From Hymenopus coronatus (lineage: Eukaryota > Arthropoda > Insecta > Mantodea > Hymenopodidae), in assembly GCA_030762935.1 (NCBI GenBank), contig CM060893.1, positions 12,196,001 through 12,260,000 of the forward strand: a stretch of DNA of 64,000 nt, written 5' to 3'. Below the pieces are notes generated by a model. That model was not told the DNA's origin. It saw nothing but the letters and a program-made list of their open reading frames with translations, and made no database searches. Positions within the stretch are counted from its first letter, which is position 1, and every line of letters begins with the position of its first letter. Of the stretch, positions 56,967 through 64,000 are shown in pieces. Both the position numbers and the translations under genes were made by a program.

Positions 56967-57238
56967 TCAATGTTATGCTAACGCAATAGTTTGAGTCAAT
57001 GGCGCAATGTAGCAGTGAAATTCAATTATATTTTTTTGTATTAACTGCCCTTTCCTTACTCCTATCGCTTAAAATAAAGAAACAAAGACGCATTCCTGGC
57101 GTCGAACATCTAGAATAAGTACTTATATATTCAATGTTAAGCTAACGCGATAGTTTATCGAGACAATGACGCAACGCAGCAGTGAAATTCAAATACATTT
57201 TTATGTATTAACTTGTCTTCGCTTACTCCTATCGTTGC
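56967..57238. repeat. Direct repeat of about 105 bp, two copies
   Basis: Copy 1 (56967-57070) and copy 2 (57131-57238) share GCTAACGC, GCAGTGAAATTCAA, TATTAACT and CTTACTCCTATCG in order, with scattered substitutions and a 60-bp spacer. Confidence 0.8.
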
Positions 57239-57239
57239 A

Positions 57240-58085
57240 TATTTGTTTTGACAGCGAATCAAATGATATGTGATGACCATTATAAATTCACAATTACCAA
57301 AACTATTGCCTCACACCAACTGCTGCTAAACTATATGAGATATAGTAATATAACATATTCGTTTATTATTCTATGAATACCAGGTTCTTCAAAGCAATGT
57401 GTAAAATATTTCATCCACCATTAACAATTATACACCATTGTAGGTAATGTATGTAATATATAGAAAGTAGTGTAAGTCGATTAAGAGATTTGATAAATTA
57501 TGAAATGATGGACAAATGAAGCACATTTTGTCTGCTCAAAATCAACTATATTAAAAAAAATGGATGAGTGAAATAAAAACTAGTTGTGTCACTGTAGTTG
57601 CCCTTTATTGGCGTGTATACGAGAGTTGTCTTTCCATCTACTTTATTCCAATTGAGATAGACATTTACGGAAATAGTTTGTATACTACACATTTCGTAAT
57701 AGATGCAAAGTAAATAGCCCTACTGTAGTTTGTTTTATCCTTAGAACTACTGTTGAAAAACAGTTGCAGTCATTCATAGGGAATTCCTTACATTTTGTTA
57801 AATAGAGCGGAGGTGAGCTATTGTATTGTTTTTAACCATGAAAAATGCATAGGGTGTTCCTCCTTAGTCACAGACCTTTGGACCTGTGGACGTTTCAGTA
57901 TATATATAAAAGAGAGGAGTAGTACCATTTAATAAAAATAGCCTGTATGTTGGCGTGAACATAGTTAAAAATCTCCGGACATGAAGTACTTACGATGGTA
58001 AGTTGCCATTAGGATAAGACAGAAGTGAGACATACGGGTTGGCTGAACCCGGTAAAATACATAAATTATCAGTTGGAACATTGAA
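57240..58085. other. Intergenic, no recognised feature
   Basis: Nothing recognised; AT-rich. Confidence 0.45.
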
Positions 58086-58087
58086 TG

Positions 58088-58215
58088 CCATACCGGCAAG
58101 CTGTCACAGTAGCTCAGTGGTTAGTGCAACCGCACAGAGATCGGGAGAACGATGTTCGAATGTGGTATTGAATTTTTCAACTGGTTCTAATCATACTACT
58201 CACTACTTATTTTAT
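58088..58215 (+). repeat. tRNA-derived SINE head, family D
   Basis: CAGTAGCTCAGTGGTTAGTG is a clear RNA polymerase III box A and GATGTTCGAATGTGG, 35 bp further, a box B. The sequence between cannot fold into a proper anticodon arm, and an AT-rich tail follows, so this is a SINE rather than a tRNA gene. Confidence 0.65.
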
Positions 58216-58489
58216 TTTGCACAATATTGCAAATTCCTCAAGTTGATTTAACAATCAATGGGTTAACTTTAATTCCCCAAGTTCTGCCTTTATGGCAAAT
58301 AAACAGAAAATTATGCATGACTGTAACATATCCTAAATATTATTCGGAATATTGAAATGCCGATGCATTTACAATATTAGGAACATTATTAATAAGAATA
58401 TTTATAAGGTCAAATAACTAATTTAGAAATTTACAGGATTGTGTTTACTTTATTTGTGAGTTATAAATCTCCGTGAATAATTACTGCAA

Positions 58490-59600
58490 GACAAGAGCAC
58501 AAAATCAATGAGAATTTCTTTCTGATGTTTAGAGAAATTGTTTAAAATGTGCATCCCTCACTAATACACTGCTTTATATTTTCTTCAATTTTGCTGCAGT
58601 GTACAAAGTACGTCCAAGTTATTGTTTTATTTATTCCTATGCTCGAAATACTCTTTCTTGCCACGTGTCTATATATGAAACTTTTGTAATGTATACGTGA
58701 GTTTTCACATCGCCCCAAAGCAAATCTTCTTGCTAATTTTTTTTTCTTTGTTTTTTTTTTTCCCTCTCTCTTTTTCGTCTGGTCCCACCATCGAGCAGGC
58801 TCAGGGACATTGAACATATCCAGAAAACCAAATACTACAAATTCATGCAACATAACCATTTTAACTACCACCGCTAAATATTCAACTACTACAAATGTTT
58901 GCTTTTTTCCAATTATTACTACAATATACAATTCTCGTTACCATAATTCATGAGATCAAAAACTAATGTTTTTGGAGAATGCAATATGTTAGAACCAATA
59001 TAATTCACATTACATTTCCCTTATGGGCACATTATTACGTATATTTATGTTTTGCAAAGCATTCTTGATTTTTCATATGAGAATGTATTCACAAGGAAGT
59101 GTCAAAATATTCAGTCTTTGAAACAGACCTTTACAGTAATGCCATATGTGATTCTGATGTCTCTTTTTTTTTTCTTTTCATAAAAACACTCGCTTACTTT
59201 CAAGCCATTGCCCCAAAATGTAAGACCGTATCTCATTACTGAACAAACGTAAGCAGAGGATACCTGGTTTAAAGCGTGGATTAAGCAAAATTAATTTAAT
59301 GACCTAAGCACAAACACTGCCGATCTTAGCTCTTTATAAGCTTTCCAATTTAGAGGCATATCAAACTGGAGAACTAAGAATTTAGTATGTGAAGTTTGGT
59401 ACAGTATAACTTTAAGATTAAGATTTTTGTTTTAATTGTATGTTGCAAATTTCAAGACCCTAGTTCTGTCAATGTTTAAAGAGAGTTTATTGACCTTAAA
59501 CCAATTGTCTATAGTGCTGAATACATTATTTAGTTTTGGTGCAAAGTTTTGCAAGTTATCTCTTGGCATTACTATGTTTGTCCATTCCTAGAGATCCAGC
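58490..59600 (-). mobile_element. Non-LTR retrotransposon (LINE) reverse-transcriptase remnant
   Basis: On the minus strand near 59550-59440, LQNFAPKLNNVFSTIDNWFK and VNKLSLNIDRTRVLKFAT match the late reverse-transcriptase region (NNWF..NKLSLNIDKTK). HTKFLVLQFDMPLNWK (about 59375-59330) matches HTKFLGL.ID..LNW, and VCSVMRYGLTFWGNG (about 59250-59205) matches the HS.MSYGI.FWGNS thumb motif. CKGLFQRLNILTLPCEYI follows. Frameshifts separate the parts. The polymerase YADD box is not included. It resembles jockey/I/CR1-type LINEs of insects. Confidence 0.8.
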
Positions 59601-59659
59601 GTTCTTCGTAGATGTTCCATAAATGGCTACACACGACTCTTTCAGAAAGTGAACGATAT

Positions 59660-59902
59660 TTTTGGTTGGTGTTTAACGCCTGATTTTACTGCAAACGGCA
59701 CCGCAGGCGATGGCACTGATGATGCGTGGAATGAAGATGGAGCACCGGTGGAATGCAATGGCGACGAAACCGGATAGTGTGGAGAAAACCCGCCACTACC
59801 CCGCTTTGTCCACCACAAATCCCACATGCTGTCGCTTGGGATTGAACCCGGGCCGTCTAGGAGAGAGGCGAGTGGTCTAAGGCCCAACTGCTTCAGCATG
59901 AA
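59660..59902 (-). repeat. tRNA-derived SINE, family B, copy 2
   Basis: Minus strand: GAAGCAGTTGGGCCTTAGAC (box A-like) and CGGCCCGGGTTCAATCCC (box B), then GATTTGTGGTGGACAAAGCG and TTCTCCACACTATCCGGTTT. The tail has CCATCTTCATTCCACGCATC. Better preserved than the copy at 3.0-3.2 kb. Confidence 0.8.
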
Positions 59903-60169
59903 GATCTACGGGTCTTATATCTGAAATTTATTTCACAGGCTACAACAAATATCCAATGAATTGGTGCATGTCTATTTGAAAAGCTTTCTCTGTAGATTTT
60001 TGCCACAGCTATCTCAATGCAATGTTTCGCAGACACCATTGGTCTCAGGATTGGTGTTGGCTATTGGAGATGAGCTTGGGGAACTGCTGGCAGGCCTGTG
60101 AGAGTGGGAATGTAAACTTAGAAAAGAATGCAGTACTGCTATTTGTTTTGCCAGTTTTTGGAGTGTCAG

Positions 60170-60400
60170 TCTGGCTAGCTCAATTGGTTAGATGCTAGCA
60201 TTCTGAGCCTCAGGTCGCGGCTTCAAACCCGGCCCAGACCAACGGTTTTTAAGTGTGTTTAATAGTGACAGCCCCATGTCAGTAGATTTACTGGCATGTT
60301 AAATAATTCCTGCGGGACAAAATTCCGAAACACCGGTAGCAGATATGATCATTGACAGTGCCGTTAACAAATAAATACATACATAAATAAAGAATATAAA
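60170..60400 (+). repeat. tRNA-derived SINE, family E
   Basis: The head GTCTGGCTAGCTCAATTGGT with TTAGATGC (box A) and GGTCGCGGCTTCAAACCCGG (box B) nearly folds as a tRNA. The body AGTAGATTTACTGGCATGTT and CCTGCGGGACAAAATTCCG resembles a SINE that I recall as common in polyneopteran insects. It ends in AAATAAATACATACATAAAT. Confidence 0.8.
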
Positions 60401-60417
60401 AATCTCGGACGCGCTGT

Positions 60418-60633
60418 ATGGGCGCAATTATCTTACTAGTTGACTCGCTGTTGACGGTTTTAACGGAGGCTGGAATAGTGACAGAGAGATCGCCATTAAT
60501 TTGTCTGCTAGTACTTCTATCTTGTTTAGCGGTAGCTTTGCTTGTGTCTATGAGATGGCTGTATCTGCGATGGGAGGCGCTGATTCCGCAGTTGATTCAA
60601 GATTTTATCTTGCACTTATGTAGTTTCCTCTAG
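60418..60633 (+). CDS. Possible 71-aa membrane microprotein
   Basis: This single open frame starts MGAIILLVDSLLTVL and has a strong hydrophobic stretch, PLICLLVLLSCLAVALLV, followed by SMRWLYLRWEALIPQL. GC content is higher than in the flanks. It begins about 15 bp after the end of a SINE, and no homologue comes to mind. It could be a chance frame or a retroelement fragment. Confidence 0.2.
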   Translation: MGAIILLVDSLLTVLTEAGIVTERSPLICLLVLLSCLAVALLVSMRWLYLRWEALIPQLIQDFILHLCSFL

Positions 60634-61289
60634 TGAACGTAGATGGCGAAGGGGCTGGGATGGTTTGCGGTCCCTTAGTTGCCTCTCCATTAGTAATTGC
60701 CGCACACGTTGTTCTTCAGATAGTCGGCGTATTAATTCAGCATGCACATAAAATATTGTCCACTTCAACTGCATAATGGTTATCAATTTGCGGCACTAAG
60801 TAAGTGTATTTTGTGGCATCCTTCGTGATTCCGTGATTCCTGCGACACTGAGCTGAACTTCAGTTTGGGCAATCCATACTGTTATTTTGTCAGGCAAAAT
60901 ACTGACAGTTTAAAGCTTATGGATTCACATTTTCACTAACCAGTTGCTCTGTTGGAAGAGCTGAAGATTGCTGCTGTTGTTCGTATTCTCTCTTATAGCT
61001 GTCTTGAATATACTAATTGAAACCTTTTATGTTAATAAAATATTAAGCAAATAATAAAATGAATAATTAAATAAGTAAATATACAAATAAATAAGTGTAT
61101 AAATATATGGATAAATAAATAAAATAGCTTCAGAACATGGCACAACTGCCCAAGTAGATATCATTGAGATGTAAATGACATCAATGTATCAATGTCATCC
61201 ATTAGCCCTTCAACTTCTTGTATACATTTGTATTGTGTTGGCAACATTGAATGAGGAGGGAAATGACGGCACACTACAAGAGCAATGGT

Positions 61290-61434
61290 ACGCGTGGAAA
61301 CGATGAAGAACGCTCCTGTTCCGGTTTTATGAATAAGACGAACGTGCTTGTTCTATTTAGCTAAGCCCGATATCGGGGACTTGGACGTTTAATTTCCACC
61401 ATCAGTGTATAAATATAAGTTTGCATCTACAGAA
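61290..61434 (+). promoter_or_regulatory. Upstream region of RpLP1
   Basis: This stretch has CTCCTGTTCCGG at about 61310, a pyrimidine-rich tract with an ETS-type CCGGAA core on the other strand, a common setting for ribosomal-protein transcription starts. TTTGCATCTACAG ends one base before AAATG and looks like an acceptor. Whether transcription starts here or further upstream cannot be settled by reading. Confidence 0.3.
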
Positions 61435-61769
61435 ATGCCATCAAGGGCTGAATTGGCATGTGTTTATTCTGCACTCATCTTGGCGGATGATGATGTTGCT
61501 ATTACGGTAAGTTTTAGGTTATGGCTATAGTTGAAACCAATTGCTATGTTTTTAGGCTAACATGTGCCAAAGCAGATATTTGGCAATTAGTGATACCGAT
61601 TATGTTTTGTAGGGTGAAAAGATCCAAACTATCCTGAAGGCAGCTTCAGTGGATGTTGAGCCATACTGGCCGGGCTTGTTTGCTAAGGCTTTGGAGGGAA
61701 TCAGCGTAAAAGACCTAATTACCAATGTAGGCAGTGGAGTCGGCGTAGGTGGTGGAGGTGGTGGAGCAG
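61435..61769 (+). CDS. RpLP1: 60S acidic ribosomal protein P1, exons 1-2 (3' end outside window)
   Basis: Exon 61435-61506 (24 codons, [20 protein letters not shown] onward) ends ACG|GTAAGT. Exon 61613-61769 starts after TTTTGTAG and ends GCAG|GTAAAG. Together they give the conserved P1 N-terminal dimerisation domain, including [20 protein letters not shown] and [20 protein letters not shown], then the start of the Gly/Ala hinge ([13 protein letters not shown]). P1 pairs with P2 on P0 to form the ribosomal stalk that recruits elongation factors. The family normally ends with an acidic tail, EESDDDMGFGLFD. I find no such exon up to 64000, so it must lie beyond a final intron of more than 2.2 kb. 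AT|CTACAG directly before the ATG looks like a splice acceptor, so a separate 5' UTR exon is likely. Confidence 0.96.
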
Positions 61770-62409
61770 GTAAAGTTAAATTCTTTTATTCTATTTGCGA
61801 ATCTATCAAAAGCTTTAAATCTGGGCTGTTTTCACATGTGACGCGCGAGTTTTACTAAGTACAATGTTAGAGGAATTTTTTCCAAGTCGGGATTTAGATT
61901 TTATCTACTATGCATTTAAAATAACTGTTTACTACGATATTCCGTAGAAGGTAAGACTTCCTTAGGCGATCCATATTTGGAAGTATGGAAAGCATTTTTA
62001 ACAAGTTGAGATTTGAGATCTAGTTGATTGCCGAGGTTCTAATCTCTTCTTGGTCCTTACAATTAGGAAAAGTCATTCGATGGTTACATTAAACACAAAC
62101 TTATAATAGTAAAAAAAAAAAAATTACAAGTGGTAGATTAGTAGGAGTACTAGATCCGGATTATGCATGGAAATTTTGTCCTGAAAAAACATTTTCTTAA
62201 TATAACTTAAGGGTTATAATATTTACTTTCTCCTTATGTGATACTAAAGAGTGCAGTTCAACTATATAACTTGCATCACTTAACGGGAAGCTGCAAATTC
62301 TATTTTCATCCTAAATTACACTATGTACACCAATGTGTTAAGCCTAGCCTAAACCTAATTGCTACACCACAATAATTATGACAAATCATTTGTATTTACT
62401 TGTTTAAAC

Positions 62410-62630
62410 ATATAAGGATCCAGTTATCCTATACGAAAGGCCCTGATGGAATTGGCTTTGTCCTATTTTACATTTGTCAAATTGAACAATATGGCCAGGA
62501 TCGCCAATTTTCCTTCTTGCAATGTATTTGGTACCTGAGACCATTGCATACCTCATGACAGTAACTGAGCCAGTTGGATATTGTCTGTGTGCTTGCACAT
62601 TGGTCTCCAACCGAGCACTCCATTGAACCT
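62410..62630 (-). mobile_element. Second Merlin / ISXO2-type transposase remnant
   Basis: The minus frame reads VTVMRYAMVSGTKYIARRKI, then GDPGHIVQFDKCKIGQSQFH and QGLSYRITGSLY. This matches the ISXO2-like IGGPGHIVQIDESKFG..KYHRG segment, with the first catalytic Asp kept and the ESK Glu and Ser replaced. Only this portion remains, and it abuts copy 3 of the unassigned terminal-repeat family. Confidence 0.7.
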
Positions 62631-63481
62631 CCTCCGCTGAATCTTTTACTTGATGTAATGTTGGCTATATTTGGTTGTGATATTGCCAGGGTTGCTAGTA
62701 CACAACTGATTTTGAACCTTTCTATTGTGTCTAAAGTCATGTAAACAGCATATTAGTTGTGGATACTGATAATTAATTTGTTATAATTGTTAATTGAAAA
62801 TAACATTGTGGCATGTCAAGTTAATTGATGTGTTTGGCAATATAGAATAAATTAATGCTAAGTGCTAAAATTAATGAGAAAAATTAAACTGATAACCGAC
62901 AGCTTAACTGCTTTTCATTCATGGTTTAAAACCTTTAAGGGTCAATTTCAGGTAAATCTATTGGAAGCATTATCACCATCATATTTCATGTGCTTAGTGC
63001 AAGAGCTGCTGTAGTTCACTGCATGGATCTATTAGCAGGAATGCAGGAATATTCATTAATCTTCATGTACTTTTGTTCTATGAATTCCTGGGTAGTTGAT
63101 AATTCCAATGCCTGGCTATTAAGCGATACACCTTTAAGCAAAGGACTTTCACTTCATGAACTTCGCTCAGTAATCAGTGTCAATTTTTGACATTGTAACA
63201 ATTTAAATCTTGTGTAAATAATATGAATGAAAAGTGTGTGTGTATCCAGATAAACTACTTTTGTAATCTGCTATTAGAGCTCTTTCGTAGTTTCTGGACT
63301 GTTATAAACTTTTATGAGCCCTAAGCTGCAAAGCATGGCTGAGGGATCTGTAAAGTGAAAATCCCATGAAGTCAAATCCATGCCAATCTAGTGGATTTTA
63401 AATCTGCACATTTGTTTCAATTTCAAATCTGGATCGTCTGAAGAAGTTTTACCTATATGTAAATAAATAGGTAATTATACT

Positions 63482-63547
<66 letters not shown>

Positions 63548-63824
63548 AAAACACCAACACTATCAACAATGACAACAAATATAAATAACAAATAATATGC
63601 AGCTTTCAAAGAACTTGAGCACGCACTGGAGATTCCAAACTGAAGTATACTGTTGGAAGTAGTGAGATCTGACAACATAATAGCTTCAATTTTGTGACTG
63701 ACTGAGGTGCTGCCTTGTGATTAGTTCAAAAAGTCTGTAATGGGTAAAGTATTTCATCTGTTTTTTTAAGTGTGCCAACTTAATTCCAAGCGGCTAATGC
63801 AAAGATTCAGCAGTGGGGTTATAT
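62626..63824. mobile_element. Unassigned terminal-repeat transposon, copy 3
   Basis: The left end CCGCTGAATCTTTTACTTGA and following sub-terminal DNA (GTTGCTAGTACACAACTGAT, ATTGTTAATTGAAAATAA) align with copies 1 and 2. At the right, AACAAATATAAATAACAAAT, TGAGCACGCACTGG, CTTGTGATTAGTTC and the end CAAAGATTCAGCAGTGGGGT align with the same family. The middle contains a long CA/TA microsatellite. It lies in the last, incomplete intron of RpLP1. Confidence 0.75.
63484..63547. repeat. (AC)n-(AT)n compound microsatellite
   Basis: About 24 AC units followed by about seven AT units, within transposon copy 3. Confidence 0.95.
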
Positions 63825-64000
63825 CTTATGTGATGGCTTGTAAACAAAGCAGTGGATGAAGAAAAGAATTTGTCCAGACAAGGGCTTGACCGCTGAAACC
63901 ATTGTACACAGACTGTATGATAAATTAAAATAGTTAATATATAATTCACATCAAAAGTCATAAGAGTAAGGTTCTTTTGTAATTTTCCTGTCTGTGAAAT

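Noticed and set aside
58095..58160. tRNA gene with good internal promoter boxes
   Set aside because: No acceptor stem pairing and no proper anticodon arm; best read as a SINE head.
58542..58931. 129-codon minus frame as a separate gene
   Set aside because: It lies in the tail of the LINE remnant and is partly made of Lys-rich translation of a T/C tract; explained by the retrotransposon.
60172..60243. Complete tRNA gene
   Set aside because: Box A and box B are present and the acceptor stem nearly pairs, but the T stem has mismatches and a SINE body follows.

Overview
This is eukaryotic, AT-rich, intron-bearing DNA, most likely from an insect. The ribosomal protein P1 sequence is arthropod-like, introns run to more than 10 kb, and the mobile elements (mariner, Tc1, hAT, piggyBac, pogo, Merlin-type, tRNA-derived SINEs, a LINE) are a typical insect mixture. 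One SINE body (about 60250-60400) resembles SINEs I associate with cockroaches, termites, stick insects and locusts, so a polyneopteran is my guess; that assignment is inference only.

Only two host genes can be built with confidence. The first is on the minus strand and fills the middle of the window: a non-coding first exon at about 51514-51600, then nine phase-consistent coding exons from 40316 down to 18649. They encode a 349-residue protein with an RGG-box first half and a Gly/Tyr-rich second half, like the disordered parts of FUS/hnRNP proteins, but with no RRM or zinc finger that I can see. The second gene, on the plus strand at 61435-61769, is 60S acidic ribosomal protein P1 (RpLP1); its last exon lies beyond the window.

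Most of the rest is decayed mobile DNA. From left to right: a Tc1-like element interrupted by a mariner (1-2585); SINE pieces (3.0, 7.1, 7.6 kb); a decayed hAT (8760-10240); a second hAT with an intact 8-bp target duplication (10794-13211); and an IS630/mariner-type remnant (13.9-14.7 kb). Introns of the RGG gene hold two pogo-like elements, a piggyBac-like element with TTAA ends, two copies of an unassigned terminal-repeat family, a nested foldback, two SINEs, a 97-bp MITE, a second mariner remnant, a DUF7869-type remnant with internal duplications, a Merlin/ISXO2-type remnant and another SINE. Between the two genes are a LINE remnant, three more SINE families and a cluster of heat-shock-element-like motifs. 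A second Merlin-type remnant and a third copy of the unassigned family lie after RpLP1 exon 2.

I saw no CRISPR array, operon, bona fide tRNA or rRNA gene, or anything prokaryotic. The observations most worth checking are the RRM-less RGG/YG gene with a possible alternative proline-rich C-terminus, the unassigned three-copy transposon family, and the heat-shock-element cluster.
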